Positions 48,846-59,598 of a DNA stretch of 64,000 bases are shown piece by piece. Each line of letters starts with the position of its first letter. Position 1 is the stretch's first letter. A model generated the notes under the pieces. The model ran no database searches. It was not told the origin of the DNA and worked only from the letters and a program-made list of their open reading frames with translations. The DNA is from an uncultured Bacteroidota bacterium (GTDB lineage Bacteria; Bacteroidota; Bacteroidia; Flavobacteriales; Flavobacteriaceae): contig CACKBL010000003.1 in assembly GCA_902598305.1 (NCBI GenBank), positions 1 through 64,000 on the forward strand, written 5' to 3'. Position numbers and translations under genes: made by a program.

Positions 48846-49319
48846 ATGAGTAAAGTATCTTACTACACAGAAGAGGGTTTGAAAAAACTAAGGGATGAGC
48901 TTAACCAATTAAAGGACATAGAAAGGCCAAAAGCTTCACAAGCAATTGCTGATGCTAGAGACAAAGGAGACTTAAGTGAAAATGCAGAATACGATGCAGC
49001 AAAGGAATCCCAAGGGCTATTAGAACTAAGAATATCCAAATTAGAAGAAGTATTATCTAACGCTAGAATTGTTAACGAATCAGACATAGATCATTCTAAA
49101 GTTTTGATTTTATCAACTGTAGACGTAAAAAATTTATCAAGCAATTCAACTATGACCTACACCCTAGTCGCTGAAAGTGAAGCAGATCTTGCAAAAGGTA
49201 AAATTTCTGTTAATTCTCCAATAGGTAAAGGTCTTTTAGGCAAAAAAAAAGGGGAGAAAGCAATCATATCTGTACCAAGTGGAAAGATTGAATTACAAAT
49301 AATGAAAATTACTAGATAA
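48846..49319 (+). CDS. greA: Transcription elongation factor GreA
   Basis: YYTEEGLKKLRDELNQLKDIERPKASQAIADARDKGDLSENAEYDAAKE. Confidence 0.96.
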   Translation: MSKVSYYTEEGLKKLRDELNQLKDIERPKASQAIADARDKGDLSENAEYDAAKESQGLLELRISKLEEVLSNARIVNESDIDHSKVLILSTVDVKNLSSNSTMTYTLVAESEADLAKGKISVNSPIGKGLLGKKKGEKAIISVPSGKIELQIMKITR

Positions 49320-49321
49320 TT

Positions 49322-49717
49322 TTGGAAAGCATTTTTTCAAAAATAGTAAAGAAAGAGCTAAAATGTTTTAAAGTATTTGAAGACAACAAACACCTAGCTT
49401 TTCTTGACATAAGACCAAATACCGAAGGGCATACGTTGTGTATTCCCAAAAAAGGGAATGATTATATATTTGATTTGTCTGAAACTGAGTTTCTGGACTT
49501 AATGAGATTTGCTAGAATTGTTGCTTTGGGAATTAAAAAAGCGATTGATTGTTCTAGAGTTGCCATTTCAGTTGTTGGACTAGAGATAAATCATACCCAT
49601 ATTCATCTTATTCCTATAAAATCAGAAAAAGACGTAAATTTTGAATTTAAAGTATCTTTTTCAGAAGAAGAGATGGATAAAATAGCAAAAAAAATCAGTG
49701 ATTCAATTTCTTATTAA
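49322..49717 (+). CDS. HIT family protein
   Basis: IFSKIVKKELKCFKVFEDNKHLAFLDIRPNTEGHTLCIPKKG; HTHIHLIPI; TTG start. Confidence 0.93.
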   Translation: MESIFSKIVKKELKCFKVFEDNKHLAFLDIRPNTEGHTLCIPKKGNDYIFDLSETEFLDLMRFARIVALGIKKAIDCSRVAISVVGLEINHTHIHLIPIKSEKDVNFEFKVSFSEEEMDKIAKKISDSISY

Positions 49718-50855
49718 GAGAAATTTCGAAAGTTGTCCCCTTCCCAAATTTTGTTTCTTTAATTATTACTTTGCCTTTGTGAAAGTTTACAATTATTCTT
49801 TCAACTAAAGATAATCCAAGACCCCATCCACCTTTTTTAGTTGTATATCCTGGCTCAAATATTTTACTAACAGCATTTTCTTTTATTCCAACACCGTTGT
49901 CAGAAATCAAAATTCGCACTAAGTTATTTAAATTAATTAACTCAATTTTTATTTCACCCTCGCCTTTTATTGAGTCTATACCATTTTTTACAATGTTTTC
50001 TATAGTCCAACTAATCAAAGTTGAATTCATTGGGATATTAATAGCTTTTTTTGGAGGATTCCATTTCCAAGTGACTTTATTTCCAGACCTTTTTCTTAAA
50101 TATTCAAGCGTTTTTGAAATTAAATCAATTATATTTTCATTTTCTAGCTTTGGAGATGCTCCTATTTTGGAAAACCTTTCTGCTATCAATTCAAGACGAT
50201 TTATGTCTTTCTTGATTTCAAGAATAGAATCTCTTTTTATTTTTTTTTCCTTTAATACTTCAATCCATCCCATCAGTGAAGTTAAAGGGGTACTGATTTG
50301 ATGAGCAGTTTCTTTAGCCATACCAACCCAAAGTTTGTTTTGTTCCGAATATTTATTTGTTTGAAATAGAAAAATTATCAGAAATGCGAATATGAAAATA
50401 ATAAGCAGCAACGCTATCGGATAAATTTTTAATTTTTTTAAAAGAGGTGTGTCACCATAATATAAAGTTTGGTTAATTATGTTTTTGTATATTACTTTAA
50501 TAGGATTATTTTCACTTTTAAACTTTTCAAGCTTAGAATACAAACCAACTGAATCCTTGTCTAGTTCCTGAATCCATTCAATATTTTTATAATCTATTAT
50601 TTTTCCTTTTTTATCAACCTGTATGACTGGTGTAGAACCAATTTTTTGAAGTACATCGAAAGCTAAAATTCCAAAATCTTTTTCTAAGTTTGGGTTTTGA
50701 GCAAGCTCTTTCTGAGCTCTTGCCCAAAGCTCCATTTTTTTTCTTTCTTCATTTTTCATTGATTGAAATAACACGTAGGTATTCCAAATAATAAATATTA
50801 CAATGATAAATGAACCTAATAGAATTAAATTTTTAATTAGTCTATTTGAACCCAA
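49695..50855 (-). CDS. Sensor histidine kinase
   Basis: ETAHQISTPLTSLMGWIEVL (H box), ISDNGVGIKENAVSKIFEPGYTTKKGGWGLGLSLVERI. The 51014 start overlaps the next gene antisense; a TTG at 50855 (LGSNRLIKNLI) is a plausible alternative. Confidence 0.88.
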   Translation of the reverse strand: MGSNRLIKNLILLGSFIIVIFIIWNTYVLFQSMKNEERKKMELWARAQKELAQNPNLEKDFGILAFDVLQKIGSTPVIQVDKKGKIIDYKNIEWIQELDKDSVGLYSKLEKFKSENNPIKVIYKNIINQTLYYGDTPLLKKLKIYPIALLLIIFIFAFLIIFLFQTNKYSEQNKLWVGMAKETAHQISTPLTSLMGWIEVLKEKKIKRDSILEIKKDINRLELIAERFSKIGASPKLENENIIDLISKTLEYLRKRSGNKVTWKWNPPKKAINIPMNSTLISWTIENIVKNGIDSIKGEGEIKIELINLNNLVRILISDNGVGIKENAVSKIFEPGYTTKKGGWGLGLSLVERIIVNFHKGKVIIKETKFGKGTTFEISLNKKLNH

Positions 50856-50928
50856 GGGAATTTTCTTATTTAATTCTAATTTATGAAATTCAATTTGAAT
50901 GATTATTTTTGAATTAAAATAAATAAAA

Positions 50929-51303
50929 GTGGAAGTATCAGGAAAAATTAAAGTTTTAGGAGATGTAAAAACATTTGGTGACAACGGTTTTAGGAAAAGA
51001 GAAATTGTCATCACAACACAAGAACAATATCCTCAACATTTATTAATAGAATTCGTTCAAGACAGATGTGAATTATTGGATTCTTTTAATGTTGGAGAAA
51101 ACGTAAAAATAAGCATCAATCTTCGAGGAAGAGAATGGGAGAATCCAGAAGGAGATGTTAAATATTTTAATTCAATACATGGATGGAGAATTGAAAAGGA
51201 AGATTCAATGGAAAAAGATAAGATTCCATCGCCAGACCAAGCTCCAGGTTTTGAGGAAAAAACTGACGAAGACAGTGAAGTAGAGGATGATTTACCTTTT
51301 TAA
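50929..51303 (+). CDS. DUF3127 domain-containing protein
   Basis: VSGKIKVLGDVKTFGDNGFRKREIVITTQEQYPQHLLIEFVQDRCELLD; acidic C-term ending EDDLPF (SSB-like tail); GTG start. Confidence 0.85.
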   Translation: MEVSGKIKVLGDVKTFGDNGFRKREIVITTQEQYPQHLLIEFVQDRCELLDSFNVGENVKISINLRGREWENPEGDVKYFNSIHGWRIEKEDSMEKDKIPSPDQAPGFEEKTDEDSEVEDDLPF

Positions 51304-51326
51304 ATAGATTAATTTTTCTTACCTAA

Positions 51327-51357
51327 TTGGGAATAAAAAATTAATGTATTACATTTG
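51327..51357 (+). promoter_or_regulatory. Promoter of the rplM-rpsI-rpsB-tsf operon
   Basis: TTG at 51327-51329, 20-nt spacer, TACATTTG (TAnnTTTG) at 51350-51357. Confidence 0.6.
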
Positions 51358-51385
51358 CACGCACTTAATTAATAAGATTTTCAGT

Positions 51386-51835
51386 TTGAAAAAAAATATT
51401 TTGTATACAAAGTCGGTTAATTCTTCAAACATAGAAAAAAAGTGGTTATTGGTAGATGCCACTGATATTTCTTTAGGAAGACTTGCAACAAGCGTTGCTT
51501 CTTTAATTAGAGGAAAAAATAAACCGTATTTTACTCCACATGTTGATTGCGGGGATAATGTTATTGTAAAAAATGCGGAAAAAATAAAACTTACTGGAAA
51601 TAAATTGAAACAAAAACTATACATAAGGCATACTGGTTACCCCGGTGGTCAGAAATCATTGACTGCAGAACAAATTTTATCCAAAAATCCTTCAATATTA
51701 ATAGAAAAAGCTGTTAGAGGAATGCTTCCCAAAAATAAATTAGGTTCTGCAATTTTCAAAAATCTGAGAGTTGTTAATGGAGAAAACCATAAGTTCGAAA
51801 ACTTAAATCCAGAAGAATTTAAAATAAATATTTAA
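51386..51835 (+). CDS. rplM: 50S ribosomal protein L13
   Basis: WLLVDATDISLGRLATSVASLIRGKNKPYFTPHVDCGDNVIVKNAEKIKLTGNK; RHTGYPGG. The ORF-track ATG (51344) precedes the -7 box; TTG at 51386 is more plausible. Confidence 0.9.
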   Translation: MKKNILYTKSVNSSNIEKKWLLVDATDISLGRLATSVASLIRGKNKPYFTPHVDCGDNVIVKNAEKIKLTGNKLKQKLYIRHTGYPGGQKSLTAEQILSKNPSILIEKAVRGMLPKNKLGSAIFKNLRVVNGENHKFENLNPEEFKINI

Positions 51836-51837
51836 TA

Positions 51838-52224
51838 ATGGAAAAAATTCATGTTACGGGAAGAAGAAAGAAATCAATAGCTAGATTATTTATTTCTAGT
51901 GGTAAAGCTGAAATAAATATTAATTCTAAGAGTTTCAAAGAATATTTCCCAACTGCAGTATCTCAGTTCAAACTATTACAACCCTTAAGTCTCACAAACA
52001 ACCTAAATCAATACAGTATAAATGTTAACGTTGTTGGAGGAGGTGTTAACGGTCAGGTAGAGGCAATCAGGCTTGCACTAGCCAAAGCTCTTTGTGTATT
52101 GAATGAAGAAAACAGAAAAATTCTTAAACCCGAGGGATTACTTACTAGAGACTCAAGAAATGTCGAAAGAAAAAAATATGGACGAAAAAAAGCAAGAAAA
52201 AAATTCCAATTTTCGAAACGTTAA
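51838..52224 (+). CDS. rpsI: 30S ribosomal protein S9
   Basis: VTGRRKKSIARLFIS; C-term DSRNVERKKYGRKKARKKFQFSKR. Confidence 0.97.
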   Translation: MEKIHVTGRRKKSIARLFISSGKAEININSKSFKEYFPTAVSQFKLLQPLSLTNNLNQYSINVNVVGGGVNGQVEAIRLALAKALCVLNEENRKILKPEGLLTRDSRNVERKKYGRKKARKKFQFSKR

Positions 52225-52229
52225 TCAAA

Positions 52230-53051
52230 ATGCAAAAAGTTGAGATAAAAGACCTTATTGACTCAGGTGTTCATTTTGGCCACCTAACAAGAAAATGGAA
52301 CCCAAATATGTCTAATTATATTTATTCTGAAAAAAATGGAATACATATAATTAATCTTTATAAGACATCTGCTAAATTACTAGAGGCTTGTGAAGCATTA
52401 AAGAAAATTGCATCCACAGGAAGAAAAATTCTTTTCGTGGCAACAAAAAAACAGGCTAAAGATATCGTATCGGAATTAATGAAAGGTATAAACATGCCAT
52501 TTATCACTGAAAGATGGCCTGGAGGAATGTTGACAAATTTTGTCACTATCAGAAAGGCTGTAAAAAAAATGGCTTCGATTGATAGAATGAAGAAAGACGG
52601 TACATTTGAAACGCTTTCTAAAAAAGAGAGACTACAAGTAGACAGAAATAGAGCTAAGCTTGAAAAAAATTTAGGCTCAATCTCAGATATGACAAGATTA
52701 CCTGGAGCAATTTTTATAGTAGATGTGAAAAGAGAAAATATTGCGGTTAAAGAAGCTCAAAAGCTTAAAATACCAATTTTTGCAATGGTTGATACAAATT
52801 CTGATCCTAGAGATATAGATTATCCTATCCCCTCAAATGATGACGCTTCAAAAGCCATAAAAAAAATATTAACTATTGTTGTGGATGCCATCAAAGAAGG
52901 TCTCGAATTAAGACAGAATGAAAAAGATGCTGCAGCCAATTCTGAGTCAAAAGATTCCTCCGATAGTCCTGAAATTGTGCCTGAAATGAGTGAAAAAAGT
53001 AAAAGCGTTGACTCTAAAAATAAAGGCAAAGAGGAAAAAGAAAATAAATAA
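52230..53051 (+). CDS. rpsB: 30S ribosomal protein S2
   Basis: IKDLIDSGVHFGHLTRKWNPNMSNYIYSEKNGIHIINLYKT; ITERWPGGMLTNFVTIRKAVKK. Confidence 0.97.
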   Translation: MQKVEIKDLIDSGVHFGHLTRKWNPNMSNYIYSEKNGIHIINLYKTSAKLLEACEALKKIASTGRKILFVATKKQAKDIVSELMKGINMPFITERWPGGMLTNFVTIRKAVKKMASIDRMKKDGTFETLSKKERLQVDRNRAKLEKNLGSISDMTRLPGAIFIVDVKRENIAVKEAQKLKIPIFAMVDTNSDPRDIDYPIPSNDDASKAIKKILTIVVDAIKEGLELRQNEKDAAANSESKDSSDSPEIVPEMSEKSKSVDSKNKGKEEKENK

Positions 53052-53061
53052 TTTATTAGGT

Positions 53062-53883
53062 ATGAAAATTACTGCAACTGAAGTCAATGATTTAAGAAAA
53101 TCAACTGGAGCTGGAATGATGGATTGTAAAAAAGCTTTAGTAGAAGCAAATGGAAATCATGAAAAGGCAATTGAAATATTGAGAAAAAAAGGTCAAAAGG
53201 TTGCTGCAAATAGAGCAGAAAGAGAATCTACTGAAGGTGTTGTTTTGCTAAAGATTAATGAACAAAAATCTGAAGGCGTTATCGTTTCTTTAAATTGTGA
53301 AACGGACTTTGTCGCTAAGAATAAGGATTTTTTAAATTTTGCTTCTGAAATTTTAAATGTTGCTGAAAATGTAAGTTCTATGGAAAGTCTTCTTAATTCA
53401 AAAAATGGTGATTTAAGCATATCAGATAAATTAATCGAACAAACTGGAATAATTGGAGAAAAAATAGAAATTGGAAACTTCAAAAAATTATCCGGAAAAC
53501 ATATTGGAGGTTATGTACACGCCGGAAATAAAATTGCAGCTATGGTTGCGCTTTCAGACTCAAATCCAGTTGCCGAAGAGGTATCAAAGAATGTTGCAAT
53601 GCAAGTAGCAGCTATGAATCCATTGGCCTTAAATGAAAATTCAGTTGACTCGAGTATAGTTGAGAAAGAAACCGAAATTATAAAAGAACAGTTAGTTAAG
53701 GAAGGAAGGCCAGAAAATATAATTGATAATATTATAGTTGGAAAACTAAAAAGATTCTATAAAGATAATACACTTGTAAGGCAGTCATATATAAAAGATT
53801 CAAAGGTTTCAGTTGAAGATTATGTCAAGTCCATAGACAAAAACCTTAGTATTACTTCATTTATTAGGGTTTCTCTAGTTTAA
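53062..53883 (+). CDS. tsf: Translation elongation factor Ts
   Basis: MKITATEVNDLRKSTGAGMMDCKKALVEANGNHEKAIEILRKKGQK. Start moved to the ATG at 53062. Confidence 0.97.
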   Translation: MKITATEVNDLRKSTGAGMMDCKKALVEANGNHEKAIEILRKKGQKVAANRAERESTEGVVLLKINEQKSEGVIVSLNCETDFVAKNKDFLNFASEILNVAENVSSMESLLNSKNGDLSISDKLIEQTGIIGEKIEIGNFKKLSGKHIGGYVHAGNKIAAMVALSDSNPVAEEVSKNVAMQVAAMNPLALNENSVDSSIVEKETEIIKEQLVKEGRPENIIDNIIVGKLKRFYKDNTLVRQSYIKDSKVSVEDYVKSIDKNLSITSFIRVSLV

Positions 53884-53885
53884 AA

Positions 53886-56690
53886 TTAATGAGCTTCAAG
53901 CCAATTTTTACCTATTCCTAAGTCTACAACAAGTGGGACTTCAAGATTCAAAGCATTTTCCATTTCCGTTTTAACAATTTTAGATAGTACATCTTTTTCC
54001 TCTTTAGGAACATCAAAAACCAGTTCATCATGAACCTGAAGAATCATTCGGCTTTGTAAATTCTCCTTATAAATTTTTTTATCGATCTGAATCATAGCTA
54101 ATTTAATTATATCGGCTGCTGATCCTTGGATAGGGGCATTTATAGCTGTTCTTTCTGCAGCACCTCTAACTATTGCATTTTGAGAGTTAATATCTTTTAA
54201 ATATCTTCTCCTTTTGAGCAATGTCGACACATAACCATTTTCTCGTGCAAACTGAATTTGTGATGACATGTATTCTTTTAATTTTGGATAGTTTTTATAA
54301 TATGTATCAATCATTTCTTTAGACTCGGCTCTATTTAAATCTGTTTGTTGGCTTAATCCAAAGGCTGACACACCGTAAATTATTCCAAAATTCACAGTTT
54401 TAGCATTTGACCTCTGCTGTCTTGTAACCTTGTCCTCTGGAATATTATAAACTTTTGAAGCTGTTGATAGGTGAATATCTTTACCTTCTTTAAATGCTTT
54501 AATCATATTTGAATCATTACTTAATGAAGCGATTATTCTTAGCTCAATTTGAGAATAGTCTGCACAAATTATAAGATGATTTTTATCTCTAGGGATAAAT
54601 GCCTTCCTTATTAGTTGACCTTTCTTAGTTCTAATAGGAATATTTTGTAAATTAGGCTTATTCGATGTTAACCTTCCTGTAGAGGCAACAGCTTGATTAA
54701 AAACAGTATGAATTCTTTTTGTTTTGGCATTTATTTCTTCAGGCAATGCTTTTACGTAAGTAGTTTGTAATTTGTTTATAGATCTCCAATTTAAAATGTC
54801 TTCAATTATTTTATGTTTTTTACCAAGAAATGAAAGTACTTCTTCTGATGTAGAGTATTGACCTGTTCTAGTTTTTTTAGGTTTATCAACTAAATTCAAT
54901 TTCTCGAACAAAATTACACCTAACTGTTTTGGTGAGGATAGATTGAAAACCTCACCAGAACTTTCAAAAATTATTTTTTCAAGTTCTTGTATCTCCTTAT
55001 TTAAATCAATTTCCATTTGTCCCAAAAATGTCGAATCCAAATTAAATCCCTCAGACTCCATTTTTGACAATACATTTATTAATGGGAATTCAACTTCATT
55101 TAAAAGTTTTTCACTTTGAATATTTTTATCCATTTGATCGAAAAAATCTTTAAGTTGTAATGTTATATCTGCGTCTTCTACGGCATATTCTTTTTGATCT
55201 TCAATCAAAACATCTTTCATGTTTTTCTGATTCTTACCCTTAGGGCCAATTAAGTCAGAAATCGGCTTGCATTTATAATTTAAATACCTTTCAGCTAAAA
55301 AATCTAAATTGTGTCGTCCATCTGGATTTATTAAATAATGAGCAATCATCGTATCATAAAGAGGCCCTTGTACATAGATAGAATAATTGGATAAAACTTT
55401 AATGTCATATTTTAAATTATGACCAATTTTTTTAATTTTTTCACTTTCGAAAAAAGGCTTAAGTTTTAAAATAAGAGTTTGGCATTGACTTATATTTTCA
55501 GGAAATGGCAGATAATAGCCTGTTCCTTTTTTCCATGAAAATGCAATACCAACCAATTCTGCATTTAAAGCATCTAAACTAGTAGTTTCTGTATCGAATG
55601 ATACAATATTTTGTTTTAATAATTTACTCAAAAACAAGTCAAAACCCAAACTTGTATTTATTGTTTGATAAAAATGTTTTTGGGTATCAATATTTTTTAA
55701 TTCACCATTTTTTTCTTCCTTTAAGTTTTCAAACATATTTGTTTGTAAACCTTCTATTGTTTCAGTTTTTTTAATTTCTTTTAAATCAACAATATCTTTA
55801 TTTGAAACAAAAAATAATTTTTGAGTAGTTTCTTTAATTCTCTTAAACTCAAGTTCTTCAAAGATTTTATTTAGCTTATCAGAATTGGGATTTTCTAATT
55901 TAAATTTTGTCTTTTCAAAATCAACGGGAACATCTAAAATAATCCTAGCAAGCTTTTTTGAAAGCAATCCTAAATCTTTATTGGCCTCAATTTTTTCTCC
56001 AAGTTTTCCTTTTATTTTGTCTGTGTTATCTAATAAATTTTCAATGCTCCCAAATTCTTTAATGAATTTTTTTGCTGTTTTATCTCCTACACCTTGAAGA
56101 CCGGGAATATTATCAACACTGTCCCCAACCATTCCAAGATAATCAATTACTTGTTTTGGATTTTCAATTTCAAACTTTTCATTAACTTCTTTTATGCCCA
56201 TTATTTCTACGTCATTACCCATACGTGCAGGTCGATATATAAATATGTTTTTAGAAACTAATTGTGCAAAGTCTTTATCTGGAGTTACCATGAATACATT
56301 AAAATCATTTTTCTCTGCTTTTTTAGCTAAAGTTCCAATAATGTCATCTGCTTCATATCCTTCTATTTCTATTGACGAAATGTCCATTGCATTTAGAATT
56401 TTTTTAATGTAAGGAATTCCTAAAGTTATAGCTTCAGGAGTTTCAAGACGATTTGCTTTATAATCTGGAAAAATTTCAGATCTACTTGCTGAACCACCTT
56501 TATCAAAACAAACCGCAACGTATTCTGGTTTTTCTCTTTTAATTAAATCAAGTAAAGAGTTCATAAATCCGTAAATTGCAGAAGTATTAAATCCTTTAGA
56601 GTTTACAATAGGGTTTTTTATAAAAGCATAGTATCCTCTAAAAATTAATGCATAAGCATCGATAAAATATATTTTTTTCTTTTCTTGCAT
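53886..56690 (-). CDS. polA: DNA polymerase I
   Basis: N-terminal 5'-3' exonuclease domain; FDTETTSLDALNAELVGIAFS (3'-5' exo); DYSQIELRIIASLSND; LQVHDELVFDVP. Confidence 0.97.
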   Translation of the reverse strand: MQEKKKIYFIDAYALIFRGYYAFIKNPIVNSKGFNTSAIYGFMNSLLDLIKREKPEYVAVCFDKGGSASRSEIFPDYKANRLETPEAITLGIPYIKKILNAMDISSIEIEGYEADDIIGTLAKKAEKNDFNVFMVTPDKDFAQLVSKNIFIYRPARMGNDVEIMGIKEVNEKFEIENPKQVIDYLGMVGDSVDNIPGLQGVGDKTAKKFIKEFGSIENLLDNTDKIKGKLGEKIEANKDLGLLSKKLARIILDVPVDFEKTKFKLENPNSDKLNKIFEELEFKRIKETTQKLFFVSNKDIVDLKEIKKTETIEGLQTNMFENLKEEKNGELKNIDTQKHFYQTINTSLGFDLFLSKLLKQNIVSFDTETTSLDALNAELVGIAFSWKKGTGYYLPFPENISQCQTLILKLKPFFESEKIKKIGHNLKYDIKVLSNYSIYVQGPLYDTMIAHYLINPDGRHNLDFLAERYLNYKCKPISDLIGPKGKNQKNMKDVLIEDQKEYAVEDADITLQLKDFFDQMDKNIQSEKLLNEVEFPLINVLSKMESEGFNLDSTFLGQMEIDLNKEIQELEKIIFESSGEVFNLSSPKQLGVILFEKLNLVDKPKKTRTGQYSTSEEVLSFLGKKHKIIEDILNWRSINKLQTTYVKALPEEINAKTKRIHTVFNQAVASTGRLTSNKPNLQNIPIRTKKGQLIRKAFIPRDKNHLIICADYSQIELRIIASLSNDSNMIKAFKEGKDIHLSTASKVYNIPEDKVTRQQRSNAKTVNFGIIYGVSAFGLSQQTDLNRAESKEMIDTYYKNYPKLKEYMSSQIQFARENGYVSTLLKRRRYLKDINSQNAIVRGAAERTAINAPIQGSAADIIKLAMIQIDKKIYKENLQSRMILQVHDELVFDVPKEEKDVLSKIVKTEMENALNLEVPLVVDLGIGKNWLEAH

Positions 56691-56799
56691 TAATAAGTTT
56701 TAAGTCGAGTTACCTAGTTATTATATTTATATCAAGTAGTTCTAATTATAGACGAGTTTTTGTCTCTAAATTAATCTAAATAACAATAATTTTTTTTAA

Positions 56800-57270
56800 A
56801 TGAGTGATCAATTTTTAAAAGATAAATTTTTTATGACTAAAGCTTTGGAAGAAGCAAAATTAGCTTTTCAAAAAGAGGAGATACCAGTTGGGGCAGTAAT
56901 TACGATAAAAGATAAAATAATTTCAAGGGCTCATAATATGACTGAGCAGTTAAGTGATGTTACAGCTCACGCTGAAATGTTAGCCATTACTTCTGCTTCA
57001 AATTATATTGGAGGAAAATATCTAATAGGGTGTACTATTTATGTCACACTTGAACCGTGTGCAATGTGTATAGCCGCGCTTAAATATTCACAAATTAATC
57101 GTATAGTATACGGAGCATCTGATACTAACAAAAAAATAGGATTTAATTCAAAAAAGTTCTTGCCTAAAAATATTTCCACAAGTGGTGGAATTTTAAAGAA
57201 AGAATCAGAAGAGTTACTAAATCGTTTTTTTGAAAAAAAACGAAATTATAATAATCTAAAATTAAACTAA
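56800..57270 (+). CDS. tadA: tRNA adenosine(34) deaminase-like nucleoside deaminase
   Basis: VTAHAEMLAI; VTLEPCAMCIAALKYSQINRIVYGASD. Confidence 0.93.
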   Translation: MSDQFLKDKFFMTKALEEAKLAFQKEEIPVGAVITIKDKIISRAHNMTEQLSDVTAHAEMLAITSASNYIGGKYLIGCTIYVTLEPCAMCIAALKYSQINRIVYGASDTNKKIGFNSKKFLPKNISTSGGILKKESEELLNRFFEKKRNYNNLKLN

Positions 57271-57453
57271 TTGAATATTCGTCGCGGTTTTCCCTCTTTC
57301 CCCTTCTTCAATTACGTATTCAACTTTATCACCCTCATTTATTTTTAAACCATTTAATGATGTAACATGAACGAAAACGTCTTCACCAGTTTCATCGTCT
57401 ATAATAAATCCGTAACCTTTAGAGGAATTAAAAAATTTTACTTTTCCTAACAT
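57262..57453 (-). CDS. Cold-shock domain protein
   Basis: GKVKFFNSSKGYGFIIDDETGEDVFVHVTSL. Confidence 0.96.
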   Translation of the reverse strand: MLGKVKFFNSSKGYGFIIDDETGEDVFVHVTSLNGLKINEGDKVEYVIEEGERGKTATNIQLV

Positions 57454-57586
57454 TTAAATAAATATGAAGTACGAATATACGCTAATGAATTGGTATCTTT
57501 AGTTATGTTTTTAATAAATTTATTATTTTAAGCAATTTTTATTAAAAAAGCCTTTATCACTAAAATAATTCACATATTATTTAATA

Positions 57587-57811
57587 TTATTCTCTTTTTC
57601 TTAATTTTTTATCGTTGAAAGTATATTTTGAAAGGTCCTTTCCTTTATATCTGTGATATAAAAACAGTGGTAGATACAAAAAACTAAGTGCTAAAACTGA
57701 AAAGCCAATTAAAATTTCACTTATATCATTGGCAAATCTTTCTTTAAGATATAAGCCAAGAAAAAGAGATGATGTTAAACTCCAAAATAAAATATTAAGA
57801 AAAATCCTCAT
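57587..57811 (-). CDS. Small membrane protein
   Basis: Two hydrophobic helices; start overlaps the aspS stop. Confidence 0.6.
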   Translation of the reverse strand: MRIFLNILFWSLTSSLFLGLYLKERFANDISEILIGFSVLALSFLYLPLFLYHRYKGKDLSKYTFNDKKLRKRE

Positions 57812-59568
57812 TTATTGTATGGTTTATTAATTTTTAAACCTAATTCTTCAAGTTGTTCTTTACTAATTGAGGAAGGTGAATTTAACATAATGTCTTTACC
57901 CTGATTATTTTTTGGAAAAGCTATAAAGTCTCTGATTGACTCATTTCCATTTAGAATGGCTACAAGTCTGTCAAAGCCAATGGCTATTCCACCGTGGGGA
58001 GGTGCACCATATTTAAATGAATTTATTAGAAATCCAAATTGATCATTAGATTCCTTTTCAGAAAGACCAAGAATTTTAAAAACTTTTCTTTGTATATTTC
58101 CATTATGAATTCGAATAGATCCGCCTCCAATTTCATTTCCATTTAGAACCAAATCGTATGCTTTTGATTTTACTAGATTTGGATTTTTGTCTAATAATTC
58201 CAAATCTTCATCTTTAGGTGCTGTGAAAGGATGATGAACAGAATCAAATCCATTTTTTTCTTCGTTCCAATTAAATAGGGGAAAATCAGTTATCCACAAA
58301 GGGGCAAACTCTTTATTATTTTTCAAATTTAAACGATTCGCAAGCTCTAATCTCAATAAAGATAATTGTTTATAAACTTCGGTTTTCTGACCTGAAATAA
58401 CAAGCATTAAATCACCAGGTTTGCAAACTAAAATCTTTGCCCATATGGACAAATCTTTTGTGTTGAAAAATTTATCAACAGAAGACTTGAAAGTTTTGTC
58501 TTTATTATATTTCACCCAGACGATACCGTTTGCCCCTTCTTCATGAGATTTACTAAATTCGATTAAACTATCAATTTGTTTTCGTGAAAAATTGGCTCCA
58601 TTTGGTACTGATAGTCCCAAAACTACTTCTTGAGAATCAAAAATTTTAAAATTTTTTCCTCTGGCTACTTTAGTTAAATTACCGAACTCCATACCATATC
58701 GAATATCAGGTTTGTCAGATCCGTATTTTTCAATAGCTTCAGAATATGTCATTCTTGTGAATGAATTCAATTCAGTGCCTTTAAATTTTTTAATTATAAA
58801 TTTTATAAGTTCTTCAAATTCATTTAAAACATCATCTTCACTTACAAATGACATCTCACAGTCGATTTGAGTAAATTCAGGCTGTCTATCGGATCTTAAA
58901 TCTTCATCCCTAAAACATTTTACTATTTGGAAATATTTATCCATACCAGATACCATCAATAGTTGTTTGAAAGTTTGAGGTGACTGTGGTAAAGCATAGA
59001 AATCGCCTTTATTCATTCTTGAAGGAACAATAAAATCTCTCGCACCTTCAGGTGTAGATTTTATTAAATATGGAGTTTCAACTTCAACAAACTGCTTAGA
59101 AACCAGGAATTTTCTTATTTCTAGGCTAAGATTTGATCTCATAAGTAGATTTTTTTGAATCACTGGTCTTCTAATGTCCAAATACCTATATTTCATTCTT
59201 AGCTCTTCACCACCATCTGTATTATTTTCTATTGTAAAAGGTGGTGTGATAGATTCATTTAAAATATCTAATGAGCTTGCTAAAATTTCAATATCACCCG
59301 TCTTAATATCTGGATTTTTAGATTCTCTTTCGATTACTTTTCCTTTAATTTGAATTACATATTCTCTATGGATCTTCCTCACTTTATCCATAAATTCAAT
59401 ACTTGATCTTTTTTCATCAAAAATAATCTGAGTAATTCCGTACCGATCTCTTAGATCAATCCACAAAACAAAACCTTTATCTCTTATACGACTAACCCAA
59501 CCAGCTAGGGTAACTATTTCACCTACATTAGAAATAGTTAAATCGCCACAATTTGATGTTCTAAACAT
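57808..59568 (-). CDS. aspS: Aspartate--tRNA ligase
   Basis: [65 protein letters not shown]. Confidence 0.97.
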   Translation of the reverse strand: MFRTSNCGDLTISNVGEIVTLAGWVSRIRDKGFVLWIDLRDRYGITQIIFDEKRSSIEFMDKVRKIHREYVIQIKGKVIERESKNPDIKTGDIEILASSLDILNESITPPFTIENNTDGGEELRMKYRYLDIRRPVIQKNLLMRSNLSLEIRKFLVSKQFVEVETPYLIKSTPEGARDFIVPSRMNKGDFYALPQSPQTFKQLLMVSGMDKYFQIVKCFRDEDLRSDRQPEFTQIDCEMSFVSEDDVLNEFEELIKFIIKKFKGTELNSFTRMTYSEAIEKYGSDKPDIRYGMEFGNLTKVARGKNFKIFDSQEVVLGLSVPNGANFSRKQIDSLIEFSKSHEEGANGIVWVKYNKDKTFKSSVDKFFNTKDLSIWAKILVCKPGDLMLVISGQKTEVYKQLSLLRLELANRLNLKNNKEFAPLWITDFPLFNWNEEKNGFDSVHHPFTAPKDEDLELLDKNPNLVKSKAYDLVLNGNEIGGGSIRIHNGNIQRKVFKILGLSEKESNDQFGFLINSFKYGAPPHGGIAIGFDRLVAILNGNESIRDFIAFPKNNQGKDIMLNSPSSISKEQLEELGLKINKPYNK

Positions 59569-59598
59569 ATAAGAGGTTTTACTTGCAATTTAGTTCAT

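Noticed and set aside
57454-57586. Possible small RNA or structured leader upstream of the cold-shock gene
   Set aside because: AT-rich with no clear stem or promoter match by eye; evidence too weak.
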